Shown piece by piece: positions 10,341 to 22,231 of a DNA stretch of 64,000 nucleotides. Source of the stretch: Simplicillium sp. C3G150-2 (lineage: Eukaryota; Ascomycota; Sordariomycetes; Hypocreales; Cordycipitaceae). The position numbers were made by a program, and so were the translations under genes. The first letter of the stretch is position 1. Every line of letters starts with the position of its first letter. Location of the stretch: assembly GCA_022702485.1 (NCBI GenBank), contig JAJIYY010000001.1, positions 2,108,001 to 2,172,000 on the forward strand, given 5' to 3'. Under the pieces are notes generated by a model. The model saw only the letters and a list, made by a program, of their open reading frames with translations, searched no databases and was not told the origin of the DNA.

Positions 10341-13300
10341 TTAATCCCACATCACCTTCATGCTTGTAGGGAATGGCCAGATACCGCTCCAATCCTCTGT
10401 CATGTATACAAAGAATCCGCCAGGTCGCGGGACCTTTTTCAATTCGCCTTGTGGGCCAGGCACCCGTCGAAGGTTGCGTCGCCTGAAGAGGGCTCTGAAG
10501 AGTTCAATCAAGGCAGTTTGACTGATGTCGCGACCGAGACACTCATGAGGCCCTGCGCCATAATGAATGTACGACTCGAGTGGACGATTTGGATTCACCT
10601 TGTCGGGCTCAGGGAACACGTTTGCGTCCTTCGCAGCAGACACAAATGAGATGAAAACGCGGTCTCCCGGCATAACATTGACAGTGCGACCGTCATCCTC
10701 GGTAATTGTGTCTGCGCTGGCTACCTTGCGGTACAATCCGAACGTGCCCGCCATTCGAATACCTTCCATCGCGTAGCCCAGCAACAGGGCATCAGTTTCG
10801 TCGTTGGAATCGAGTCGCGCGATACGTGATACTTCTTCGCGGTAAGGTGCGCCGGCGTCAGACAAATACCAATCAATGGTTTGCGCAAACTGAAAATAAA
10901 GCGTGTTGGTGATGTTTTAGTTATCGTCTAGCTGTTCAATACTCACCACTTGCGCCTGGTTTGGTACCATGGCCCCTGCTGTTGGCAGAATCTGGCTCCA
11001 AGCAATGTCGTATGCACTGAGCCCAGCCTTGGACAATCCTTTGATCATGTTGACTCCATACTGTGCCAAGGGGTCGTCCGCGATCTTCTTAGTAAACAAA
11101 CCCTTGATGCCAAGCGACAGGTGGAGTTTGACGTTCGTCTCGACGAGCGACCCGAGTTTTTGGGCAACTTCTCTTGCCCCAAGACGAAGCGGGAACGATT
11201 TGGCAGGGTCAATGTCGAAGAAGATGCAGACAAAAATGACTGAAAAGATCTTGTACAGTTCCTGTTCAGAGAACACTCCCTTCGGGTTCTCCTTGGTTTT
11301 GAGAGGGAGATTGAACATGCGTGACACGAAGTGCGTATGTGCCAGGTTGCCGACGTCACGAATGACATCGACATGGGTTTGATGCGCAATTTTGTAAGAC
11401 TTCTCATTCAAAAGCTTCTCCGCAGTCTGAGCGTAGAAAGTTTTGATCGCAGTCTTCCAGTCGTTATGATACAGCAGAGCACCCATGCATTTGCGCTGGT
11501 GGGCGTGCAGCTCAGTGTCACCAGAAAGCATGAATCGTAGACCGCCTTCTCCCATGAGCCATCCGAGGCCTTCCTCCCAGCTAACCTTGTAAGTCGGCTG
11601 ATTCGTCAGGATGTACTTTGCTCCTCCGTAGGAGGTGATGTTGATGCGTGGCGGCGTATAGATTGGGCGGTCAAACGTAAACAAATGGGCGCGTTTCAAA
11701 TTGGTCAGAATCTTGTGGTTTTCCGATGGGATGACCATTGGATAGTGCGCGTAAACAGAATTCCATTGGAAGTGATCCGGGAAAGCGCGAATAAACAGCT
11801 TGTAGAAGACACAGCCGTGATTGATCTTAAAGTCGTAGTTCACCTCGTTGTAACCCCAGTTGGTCAAACTGCCTGCGTGGTAGTCTGTGGTATAGTGTCT
11901 GTCCCCACGCACCAAAGACACAGCATCGGACAGCACGACACGCGAAATTGTGTAAGTCGGAGCGATGCCAACTCCAGGAGACATTGGCGTTTTCGCTTCC
12001 TCTGCCACAATACCGGGATAGAGCTCAACATGGTCTGGATGCTGATACAGGTTCTTCAATTGGTCAGAAACTCCGGGATCCGAGTTGATGTCTTCAAAAG
12101 TTTCATAGGCTTTCAGCCCGAAGTGCTTTCGGAACTCGTTCAGCCCGGCAAGACGCCAACGCCTGCCTCGCAAAATGCCAAGCATTTCGACAGGCTTCAT
12201 GGATCGCGGCACGTTTTGGGCACCAAAGGCACCACCTGGCTCCTCAATTGCCTCTGTGAGGGCATCAATAAGATCATGATCGCTATATTTGCCATCGACC
12301 CCGCGTTCGAAGCCACCAAAGGTACAGGCTCCCGGGTCAGCTGGTAGTGAAGCCTCAAATTTCTTGGAGGCCATGATTAAGGTCTTGATGTCCATGTCTT
12401 CATACGGCTCACCAACAAGCTCTTCAAAGAACTTTTGGATCCACAGGTCATCCTTGTGAGAAATGCAAGAATGCCAGCGGTAGCAAAGGTTGAACTCTGC
12501 AGAGACGGCATTGCCCACGCCACTTTCAGCACCCTCTTTGGTGCCGACGGCAGTTCCACTCTCTTGGCGGGGATCCAGCGTCCAGGTTGAGTCGACACGA
12601 TTTAAATTGACAATATTGCGTACATAGTCAATCAAAGTGATGTTGATGTACAGCCCAGAGGTTACCAAGCGGGCAGTTTGGAAGAGCTCCTCGTCGTATT
12701 TCTTCCATACAGCCGCAGCGGCCGCCGCGTCCAGACCTTCCGAAGGCTTGGAAAACCTGTTGTCTTCATTGATCGCAGCTAGGTTTTCCGCGACATGATT
12801 ATGGAAGCGATTGAACATGACCAAAATGATGCACACTCCTGGAGGGTTGCCCAATAAACGCTTGTCGGCAAAGGCGTCGGGCTTGAGTTTACCATCCTTA
12901 AAGGTACGCACAGTATCTTGAGTTTTTTGACTGTGGCCGTAGAGCGGCGCCAAGTCTAGGTAAGATGATGCATCATTAATATTGCCATCGGCCGTGTTCG
13001 TGGAGAACAGATCTGCGTCTTCATGTTAGTGCCGCGCAAATACTTTCCGCTGCAGGCTACGCACCGTGGATAATGATTGTAGCCCAGTACCACAAAATGC
13101 TAGATACGTTGTTGGGGTTCTTTTTGAACTTGTCTCTCGCCATGACGGATTCAAAAATTGTTTCAGGATCTGGCAGAGCGCCTAGATTTGTGCCTCGAGG
13201 CTTGACAGTTCTCGCATAAGGAGTTCCGGCAGCACCAAGCTTAGGCATGAGAGGATTCTAAAGTGAGGGTAAAATGGTTAGTTCTGCTGGTCAAGATTGC

Positions 13301-13902
13301 AAAAAATACAAGTACGCACATTGTTAGATCCATCAGGTTGACGAAAGCGATACTCGTCCCCCATGTAGAGCATTGGCGGATGATCGAGCGACTTCCACAG
13401 CATATCGACAAAATCGTTGGTGAGAACCTCCTGTCGCTTGGAAAAGTCAGGGAGGCCGGAAACCAGCCCAATTGTTCGTTCCATAATCATGGTCTTGTCA
13501 TCGGACTGAGTTTCGCCTCTGATCTTGGCAGAGATAATGTCTTTGAGAGTCTTCAAATCTAGTGTGGTGTTAGCATCCTATGTTGAGCAGTGGTTTAGCC
13601 GTACCCTTCAGCCCAATGCTGCGTATATCTTGAATCAGCGACGGCCGCTTGACCACAGCCCGATAGGATCCATCGCCCATCTCAGTAGGGAGAGGTCGAC
13701 GAGACGCTTTGCGCAGCTGAAGGAATGCACCAACTGGCGAGCCTTTTGCAGCCGGAGGCTTAGAGACCTTTGTGACTGGTGGTTCATATTTCTTTCCATT
13801 GGCATGTCCATTTTTCATGCCATTTGCAGAGGTGCTGGGCTGGCCGTTAGCATGCTGTGCTGCAGGATGAGGACACTTCTCCGATTCTTGATCTGTAGCC
13901 AT
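10341..13902 (-). CDS. ppo: Psi-factor-producing oxygenase (fatty acid dioxygenase fused to P450)
   Basis: Five exons: 13902-13605, 13558-13320, 13257-13065, 13012-10947 and 10889-10341, giving 1114 residues, normal for the family. The N-terminal heme peroxidase/dioxygenase domain has the distal His near 243 (ATIIIHDLF) and catalytic Tyr421 with proximal His424 in CYRWHSC. The C-terminal P450 domain keeps the heme-thiolate Cys, about residue 1049, in GAGPHECLG, so the hydroperoxide isomerase half should be active, unlike PpoC-type 10R-dioxygenases that lack it. The I-helix motif reads PNQAQ (about 927-931), close to the ANQxQ motif of 5,8- and 7,8-linoleate diol synthases. The product should therefore be a dihydroxy-oleate/linoleate oxylipin (psi factor) that regulates sporulation. 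The exact product is inference. Confidence 0.92.
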
Positions 13903-15948
13903 GATGATTTTGCTACCAATAGTACACAGGTGGTATGCAACAGTGGAAAAGTTCCAGCTGGTCCATTCGTTTAAAAGATACAGACCGGGTCGGAATAACT
14001 CTGCCAGTGCGTTGCTGTGAGAGCATTTCTGTTTCTGAAGGATGCAAAGTACAGGTACATAACACCAGTGAAAGCCGGCTAAATTAATGCCGTCATGATG
14101 CATAACGTACCCATTGCTCATGAATGTTTGCTTCGCGATGACCTCGAGTCCAATTCGAATCTCCCTGTTCGTTAATTTGCCGGTTCCGACCAATCAAAGC
14201 GCTGCAGATCTCTAGCTCTGCCAGACGCGGACCAGTGATAGCTTCACTTGGATGAGACATGCATACAGTGGACGGCGCTCATGCGCAACACGACTCCGGC
14301 TTCGTGTTCGAGACTTACGCTAACTCTACTCCATTGAGAAACGGTGAGGTGGATCGGAACGGGCCGCACATATCAGCCGCTAGCAAAAGCTTAAGCTGAT
14401 TAGCAAAGACCCTGGACCACTGCCCGCATTTTGTGGCTGCTGGGTGGACACCGATGGCCAAGATGGCTCCAGTAGCTGAAGGGCAAAGTGGGATTGTTGT
14501 TTTCTCACTTTCTGCAGTCGCTGATTGGATGATTCTCAGCGAAATCATCTTGGATCAGACGGATTGTGGAAACGTACCGGTGAGCCCCCGAGCACAGATT
14601 TTGCCGGGTGTCCCCAATCCCATGCAAGCCACACCAGCGTTTCCTCGATGTCCACGTCAACTTACGTTGAGCTGCAACCTTACCAGGGTATTCAGCTACG
14701 CAGAGGAGCGCCACCAATCACTTCAGTGAAATGATGGGCGGGACATGCCTTTGACTGCCGTGATGGGAAAGCCGATCTTTACCTGAATCTTCGAATTCGG
14801 CGAATGCAATGAGGGAACTAGTCTGGTCCCAAAACAACTGGCTAGTAGAGAGACGAAAAGCCGGGCATGGCCTCCTTCACATGCTTTAAGGTACCTTACC
14901 GTCGTGGATAAATTTGCAATGATGCATGTAGAGAGGACTGATTGCAACCCGTGGCAAATGAGAAAACAAGACCCTTCGAGAGGGCGCCTGCAGACTGCAT
15001 GGCTGCTTGTATAGCTCCGCAAGTTGTCTCCTCCAGCCAATGACTTAATCGTTGCGAAATTATCAGCAGGCTTTACTCATTTAGTATGGTCACACATCAG
15101 GCAGTTTCTGTACATTGGTTGCCAGCCCTGCGCCATGTATGTCGCACCTCTCACATGGTGCTAGCTTTCTAACGGTTTTCCTCCGAGCCGAATGGACATG
15201 CGACTCTTGGAGAGCTTCCTTCCACAGTGCGAGAGCTCTTTACGTTTCATTGGATGCCTGTGAGATATGAATACCGGAATTGTGTCGTGAAAACTACTGA
15301 TTTATTTCCCAGTGCGATCTCACTGGTCAGCGGTGGGTTCGAGATGTGGCTGCCAGATCTCCGCCAGTTTGCCCCAATGACGGGGCCGAAGCAATGCAAT
15401 GATTGGCAAACCAACATCATTTCAAGGGACCCATAGTGATGACGGAGAATAATCTCCTTCGGGTGGAGGCTAATACGATACACATTTGGCGTAACTGCTG
15501 TCTTAGTCTGGAGGATGCTGCAAGGTGCATGTGCGGAGGCGACTCGCCCAGCTCGTAGGAATGATGTAGTCCAGCCAGCCTCTTACGCATATCCATAAGC
15601 CAATGGGAGAGCTCAATTGTATTTTTCCGCAACTATCCGTGCGCGCCGCAAGACGCAATGTCTTTGTACCAGTACATAGGTTAGATCACTATGCTTGGTT
15701 GTTATGCCCGAGCATGGTCTTTACCGAACAGGAGAAGACTATGTATTTAGAATTAACTTAGCCGACAGGCTTTGACATGCTTTGAGAGCCGCCAGTGTTA
15801 ATATGACACCAGGATATCGCGAATGATTGCCTCCTGGAAAGGAATTGAACTTGGAACTGGAAGCGCGACCGAACAACGCCAATTGCTGACCGACTGTGTT
15901 GATATTACAGACTTTGGTTATTAATTATAACCGTCTCATTCGTTGAAA
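13903..15948. other. Intergenic spacer, 2 kb
   Basis: It lies between the divergent starts of the Ppo gene and the DUF2235 gene. Open frames are short and unrelated to anything I recognise. The GGTTCGA box near 15319 does not have the rest of a tRNA around it. Confidence 0.45.
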
Positions 15949-18067
15949 ATGAGTAACGGACGTCTCGCTCCCGACACTGCTGCTAGAGGCGGCAGAGCGG
16001 ATGATCGAGCTCACGACCGCTCATCTCGAGGCCCTAGTCCATTAGGCACTGTGAGCCTCAACCCTGATGCGAGGAGAGGTCCACGAAAACTCATACTGTG
16101 TTTCGATGGAACAGGAAATAAATTTCATGGCAATGAGAGCGACAGCAACATTCTAAAAATATTTCGTATGCTGGATCGCACCGCCGACGACCAGTACCAT
16201 TACTACCAGCGTAGGCATACCGGTTTCTCGAACAACTTTAAATGGAATAAACTAACACTACCTAGCCGGGATAGGGACGTATGTCACTTCGACTTCTCTT
16301 TCATACGGAAGCACCTTTACGCGCATCTCGTCATGGTACAAGAAGGCCAAAGACTCGGCAATTGGGTCTTCCTTCGATCAGCACGTCGTGGGCGGCTACC
16401 GCTTCCTCATGCGATTTTACAACCCCGGCGATGAGATTTACATGTTTGGCTTCAGTCGCGGCGCGTACATTGCAAGATTTCTAGCCGAGATGCTCGATCA
16501 TATTGGACTCCTCTCTCATGGAAATGAAGAGATGGTTAAATTTGCATGGAAAGCTTTTGCACAGTGGCAGTGCCGTCGCGGCGACAGCAAGCATTCTACT
16601 GAGAAGTCTGCTGACATCACTAAAGAGCAAAAGGAGGTTGACGAAAAGACGGAGACAATGTACAAATTTATGAAGGGCTTTCGGGAGACATTTTCGAGGC
16701 CGGTTGGGCGAATTCGATTCTTGGGGCTGTTCGATACAGTGAACTCGGTACCACAATTCGAGAATGCCTGGATGCAACGAAGCAAATTCCCCTACACGGC
16801 CCGAAGCAGCGCCAAGGTCATTCGACATGCAGTTAGTATCGATGAAAGACGTGCCAAGTTTCGACAAGATTTGCTGTACCAGCAGCGACCACATGATGGA
16901 CATCACCATCATCATCTTCATCATCATCAGCACGGTGAACATCCTCACATTGATCAATTTCTTTCTACTTTGCGCCAGAGCATTGATTTCGGAAATCACA
17001 CCGAGCCTAATGGCCAACAGAATCAAACAAACGGACAAGACAAAGAGTCAGAGATCGCACCAGAAATGGTGCAGCCGCCCGAAAAGGAGAAAGGGAATTT
17101 CTTGTCACCTTATGACGATGTACTTGGACAAGAGACGCGCGGGCGTCGTCAATCGCTGGCACGCGGGTCGTATGCTCCGTACCGACCACGCTCTCGCTCA
17201 CGCCAGTCTAGCATCAGGAATTGCGATGGCGCATCTTTCTCTACCTCCGGTCTAGATTATTATGAGGACGAAAGCGATCAAGATATCGACGAAGTCTGGT
17301 TCGCTGGTGGCCACGGCGATATAGGCGGCGGTTGGGACGTCACTGAAGATGAAAAGAGTGCAAGCCATGTCCCTCTTGCTTGGATAGTTCGCGAGGCTAC
17401 CAAGGCTGGCCTAAATTTCGACATGGAGAAGGTTCGGGAAATGGGCTGTGCGGAGAGTAGCATGCGTCGCCGCCCAACCTTCAGCAACAATGGTCTACCT
17501 AAAGCTCAGCTTCAAGATCAGGCACTTCATCGGCCAAGTATCCAAGTCCAGGATTCGAACAGCAGCGTGCCACACGCTCTTCCCATGTCTCCCACCTTCA
17601 ACTCTGTTGAAGAGAATCAGAATGCAGAAGAGGGACCCAAGTCGCCTTTCCACGAGCTGATGCACCGTGCACACACTTCCAAACTTCACGATTCCCTAAA
17701 ATTTGGCGATGGTCTTGGCCATATTGCTGTGGCGGCATGGACTTTCATGGAATGGTTGCCGTTTCGTCGAATGGATCTTCAGAAGGATGGGTCCTGGAAG
17801 CCAATTCGATGGCCCTTGCCGCGGGGTGAAGTACGTGATATCCCAGCAAGCGTGCGTGTCCATGGCAGTGTGATACGACGGTTGAAGCTGGATGAAAATT
17901 ACCGACCGGGAAACTTGATTGTAGGAGGTGGAGGAAGAGGTGTTAAAAGGGCGCCAGAAGAATATGGCATCGGCCAGTGGCAATGTGTAGCGGAACCAGG
18001 TGATCCAATCGGAGAAATCTGGGCGAGAAAGGCTCCTGTGGGCGAGGAGACTCAAAAGAACGAATGA
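15949..18067 (+). CDS. DUF2235 alpha/beta hydrolase (Tle1-like)
   Basis: Two exons, 15949-16210 and 16266-18067, with a 55-bp intron (GTAGGC...CTAACACTACCTAG), encoding 687 residues. After a disordered start, the protein has the DUF2235 opening LILCFDGTGNKF, the nucleophile elbow FGFSRGAY with Ser151, and the later block WFAGGHGDIGGGWD followed by HVPLAWIVREATKAG. DUF2235 is the alpha/beta hydrolase domain also found in bacterial type VI phospholipase effectors; fungal members are mostly uncharacterised. A very His-rich insert lies near residues 295-312, followed by a polar, probably disordered insert before the catalytic-acid block. No signal peptide. The gene converges on the first Zn2Cys6 gene, with only 51 bp between stops. 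Confidence 0.88.
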
Positions 18068-18118
18068 CCGAGCGCATTTCGCGGGTGTGTGGTGGTAAAT
18101 TGCTTGTATTGATTAAGT

Positions 18119-19867
18119 TTAAATAAGTTTGCTTACCCACGGCAGAGTAATATTAATGCCGATAGTACCTATTGCTTCATCATAACTTGTTCTCATAGTG
18201 AACTCCGCAAATCCGTTTCCATTTGAGAGCATTGCGATACTGACAACTCTGTGATCCAAGCAGACGAACTTGTCGAGCACACAGTTACAGCCCGGAGCCT
18301 TGGCCATCATACCGGCTTCTTCAACTTTGATCTTGGCTTCAGTCAACAAGACACCAAAGTTGTTGTCGTAAATTCCGTCTCTGTGCGGATGCAGCTTCAG
18401 CAGCCTCAGCGCATCTCTTCGAATGTGAGGAACGCGACAAGATCGCGCTACCCACTGTAGAGGTTCGCCAAGCGCAGACATGAACGAGAAATAGTGCTCG
18501 ACTTTACCCTCAACCGTTTGTTGTAACACCTCCGAAATTCTTTGGAACGCCATTTCAGAAAGACTCAGGATGCGCTCGTATTGAGGGATATAGTCGTCCC
18601 AGCAGAGTTCACCCTTACTTACATTGGCGTAAAATAGTGCCAGTCCTAGTTGTTCCCAGACTTGCATTATGATCATTCTCGTGACATCGGCTTCAAAGGA
18701 GCTATCTTTCTCTTCGAATGTGCTTCTGAATGCTACTTCCTCCTGTAACGATGGAAACAATTCTCGCCAAGCATGAAACTTTGGCTCCCATTGGGTGCGG
18801 GCAGCCAGTAAAGACGAAGGAGAGGCTGATGACCAGAGCGGCGCACGACCCAGTGAAAGCTTAAGAAATCCGTTGAAAATCGGAAAGAGCTGCACAAAGG
18901 CATCGGTAGGGCATACAAAGGGGGTTATGGGAGCAACGTAGCCCTGAAATGATGGGGAGTCGCGGAAGCTTTGGGTACCGAATGGTGAATTGATTGACTG
19001 CGTTTCAAGCCTCTGGAATATCGTTAGAAGTTGAACTGTAGGCACAACGCATCCTTTGCGTCGAGCAAGACTCTTTTCCATGTTCTGGCCCCAGTACTGC
19101 CACTCGTCTATGAGCTTCAGACCGTGGTTGACTTGTGCGATTGCTGCCGTCGGGTCTCCATAAAGACTGAAGAATCCAGTAAGCAAAATGCAGGACAAAA
19201 GAATCGTCTCTTGTTCGGCGACGGTCGGTCCATCTTTACTTATCAGTTTAAGGTATTTGATGGACTCGTTGCATTGTCGCAGTCCGGAATGGTAATCGGC
19301 CTTTCTGACCTGATTTGCTGCTGGCGTTCGAGCTTTTATCTGCAGTCTTTTGTACATGGACGTTACTGCCAGAGCAGCATGCCAAAATGCTGGATAGACG
19401 TTGCTAGCCTGTAAACATGATGTGTGCCAGAAGTTGTTGTCGAATAATCCCGACATTTGCGGCACAATTTGCAAACGAAATAGCTGGAACATATGCATGT
19501 CGCGCTCATCAACTCTCACAGACGCTGGTGCCACTGAGTAACCCAGTTCGCTGACCACTGCAAGGCTTCGTACTCGAGTAGGTAAGTAGGCACTCTCAGC
19601 GCCATATTGGCACTGCCGCCCTGTGGACATGCATTTGCAGCAATACGGCTTCTGCTCATCGCACTTGACGCGGCGAGTTCTATCGTCGTCAGTTTCATGT
19701 TCAAAGTTTCTGCCAGTGGCACTCTGATGCAGGCATGTTAGCGGGAAATTTAGGCACACAAACCTGCAGATTATGCAGCCGGATCGCGTTCTCGGAGCCC
19801 ATTTGCGCTTCTTCGACGCACCAGAAGCCAGGCCATTCCCGTCGCTACCGTTGCCAGTATTTGGCAT
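18119..19867 (-). CDS. Zn2Cys6 fungal transcription factor (first of tandem pair)
   Basis: Two exons, 19867-19764 and 19679-18119, 554 residues. The 84-bp intron (GTTTGT...GACGATAG) interrupts the zinc cluster and is a multiple of three with no stop, so retention would give an in-frame but broken cluster. Spliced, the cluster is perfect: CIIC-RTRRVK-CDEQKPYC-CK-C-MSTGRQC, spacing CX2CX6CX6CX2CX6C, preceded by a basic KKRKWAPRTR stretch. The rest is a helical fungal regulatory domain (fungal_trans_2 type: MYKRLQIKA, LTGFFSLYGD, RELFPSLQEE). The ATG at 19867 is the first in frame. A GTAAGC near the end could be another donor, so the C-terminus is slightly uncertain. It lies 143 bp downstream of the next regulator. 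Confidence 0.85.
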   Translation of the reverse strand: MPNTGNGSDGNGLASGASKKRKWAPRTRSGCIICRFVCLNFPLTCLHQSATGRNFEHETDDDRTRRVKCDEQKPYCCKCMSTGRQCQYGAESAYLPTRVRSLAVVSELGYSVAPASVRVDERDMHMFQLFRLQIVPQMSGLFDNNFWHTSCLQASNVYPAFWHAALAVTSMYKRLQIKARTPAANQVRKADYHSGLRQCNESIKYLKLISKDGPTVAEQETILLSCILLTGFFSLYGDPTAAIAQVNHGLKLIDEWQYWGQNMEKSLARRKGCVVPTVQLLTIFQRLETQSINSPFGTQSFRDSPSFQGYVAPITPFVCPTDAFVQLFPIFNGFLKLSLGRAPLWSSASPSSLLAARTQWEPKFHAWRELFPSLQEEVAFRSTFEEKDSSFEADVTRMIIMQVWEQLGLALFYANVSKGELCWDDYIPQYERILSLSEMAFQRISEVLQQTVEGKVEHYFSFMSALGEPLQWVARSCRVPHIRRDALRLLKLHPHRDGIYDNNFGVLLTEAKIKVEEAGMMAKAPGCNCVLDKFVCLDHRVVSIAMLSNGNGFAEFTMRTSYDEAIGTIGINITLPWVSKLI

Positions 19868-20010
19868 CTTAACAGGCAAATAACCTTTCGGTGTGTTGAT
19901 TTGCTCACATCACTTAGTTGGACAATTTTGATACAAAAATTTGGCAACACAGTGCAGTGCAAAAGATTCAACGCCCCGAACAACGATCCTAGTACGCCGG
20001 ATCGCCCCCA

Positions 20011-21952
20011 TCACGTGTGGCATACCAGGGTATCTGCTAGTTCTTCACTAGTTCGCCGTCCGTAAGCATGACATTTGCGGAGGGACCACTCGCACTGCGA
20101 TGTCACAATGGCAAAGCTTCCGCTCTCAACTGAAGCATCGCTCTCCCAATAGCTCAATGTTGTCGTTCTCATCAAGAAGTCGGAGATATACGTCTGATAA
20201 ATTAGCTCATTTCGCGTTCCATTCGGCGTGACGGTCAACGTACTTCCTATGGCCCATTTCTCGGATAAGCGCCTCAGACCCTGCACCAATCTCGCGAGCG
20301 CTTCAAACACCTCTGGATTGTGGTCTTCGCGAGTAAACCAGGCCGAGATTCCTGCGGCAAGATACAAAGAGTGCGCAGTAAGCGGACATTCTGAATTTGC
20401 GAGAATTAGTTGCGGCACAGTCGAGAACGCCATCAACTTGATGTTGGCCAAGCAGATGCTCTGCAGCTCAGCAGACTGAGCAAAATGCCCGTTTGGTTTC
20501 GATCCGCCCTGAATTTCATTGCACGCATATTCGCGAGATAACTTGAATCGGGCACAGATACAGATTGAAAGCGCTAGGGTCTGTGACGTAGATCTGGTGA
20601 CGGCTTCCGTCCTGCTGCATTGCTGCTCGATGGAGAGCTGCAGTGCCGCAAGAGCATTGTTGATATAGCGCGCTTCGCTAAGAGAGTCTTCAGTGCTTCC
20701 AGTTGATCTCTTGCATTTGATATGCCTTATAACTCTGCTGAGAATGTGTGCTGCTTGGCATGTTCGTGCGAAGTAGCCCAACGTCGTGGCTGTGCTAAAC
20801 GACTCCGTGAACAGCGGCTCATTGGGCACCACTTCACCTTTTTCCCAGTCATCGTCATTGACCGGCAGCAATTCATCTGGACTGGGCTCCGCTAAAGCGA
20901 ATTGAAGCTGTAAATTATCGGCGTTGATGACCCTGTGTGTATCATGTAAGAATGCGTTGTTGAAATACACAATGATTTCTGCACGAACCTATCGAGCAGG
21001 AAAATCGCCCACCATGTTCTGCGGCGCTCTTCCCACTGCGTCCAAGTGCTAGGCTTCTTGAAAAGCCTTTCTCCATGATCATACGTAGGCAATCCCAAGG
21101 CAAGCACACTCAATCGCCCAGCGTGACCGATGGTCAGGAAAGCGGCAGAATGAAGGCCATGTGAGAGCTCATATATCGTGACAAGGACGAAGCTCTGTAC
21201 AAGTCGCAAAGAAATGTAGCCTGCCATTTCTGCCGCAGCACAGAGGCGTTTCGCCATCATATATATGGGATTTTCAGAAGGGACGTCTCCGGGGTTCGAC
21301 TCGCATAGCTTCATACAGAAAAGAAGCAAGAGATGACAAGAATCGGCATTTGGCTTGTGAACTTCACTGAGACATCTCTTTTTGCTGATGAAAGGAACCC
21401 ATTGGTGAGTTTCGGCGAAATATGTCTCGCACAGTGCCATTTGGTCGTGTCCAATCCATTTCGATAAAGTGTCGCGCGCAAACGGTGTTGCACTTTGGCT
21501 GAGATGCCTGTCGCTGAGAGGAGCGAACAGGCCACTGTCTAGAAAAAAAGACTCGGGAAATGGGTTCCTCGGCCCAGAAAAACCAGAGCCATTTTCTGCT
21601 GGGACTGGTGTCGCGCTAGACGATGTCGGTGCTGAATTAAAGTCAAGAAGTTGTCCCAAGTTGGAAAATGTGGCTACAGCAGCAGGGCTATTCGACGGAG
21701 GTGAAGCAAGACCAGAATATTCACAGGACTTCCTCAAGCGATCACACTATTCCCTCGTTAGCGGGTAGAGGTGACGGTAGTGCATAGCCATCAATACTTA
21801 CGATTGCGCAACAAGGTAGCTCTCTCGTGCATTTTCTTTTAAGCCGCCTACTCCTCAGTTAGCACAGCAATTGGTTCCATGTCCATTGCTCGAGTGAGGA
21901 GCTCATCATACCGACAAGAGCGACAAGCATACGGCGCCAAGTCTCGTGCCAT
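20011..21952 (-). CDS. Zn2Cys6 fungal transcription factor (second of tandem pair)
   Basis: Four exons: 21952-21912, 21847-21802, 21746-20989 and 20932-20011; introns of 64, 55 and 56 bp; 588 residues. The zinc cluster is spread over the first three exons: ACRSC, then RRLKRKCTRELPCCAI, then CDRLRKSCEYSG, giving CX2CX6CX6CX2CX6C with the usual basic arm. The middle domain carries the fungal_trans signature RRRTWWAIFLLDRV, which runs across the third intron. Without splicing the first 29 residues, including most zinc ligands, would be missed. GCGGAC/GTCCGC elements lie 160-195 bp upstream of the ATG. Its target is unknown; the NmrA-like gene directly upstream is a candidate. Confidence 0.87.
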
Positions 21953-22109
21953 GATTGATTGCAGAGAGCCACACGAAGAATTGTGCGACACGAAGCGAAA
22001 ACTCATGGAATTCGTGACCAGAAACACGCAATCGTGATTATGAAGAGTTTACGGACGCAGCATGGAGAAATAGTTTGTGCTTATTCCAGGCTGAGCGGAG
22101 GAGCGGAGT

Positions 22110-22147
22110 GTGCGGACAAGCAGCTAATCTGCGCCCGCTCCGTCCGC
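22110..22147. promoter_or_regulatory. Inverted GCGGAC / GTCCGC pair upstream of the second Zn2Cys6 gene
   Basis: GCGGAC at 22112-22117 and its reverse complement GTCCGC at 22142-22147 lie 160-195 bp upstream of the ATG at 21952. CGG half-sites are the usual target of Zn2Cys6 proteins. The same hexamer occurs four times upstream of the neighbouring NmrA-like gene. Confidence 0.4.
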
Positions 22148-22231
22148 TTCTGCAGTGCAGGGGTCTAAAGTGAGCCTATTTGGGTGTAGAAATAAATGCG
22201 GCCAATCATATGCAAAATTCTATTCATGTCC

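Noticed and set aside
15313..15330. GGTTCGA box suggesting a tRNA T-loop
   Set aside because: The following bases do not complete the T-arm, and no anticodon or acceptor stem can be paired around it.
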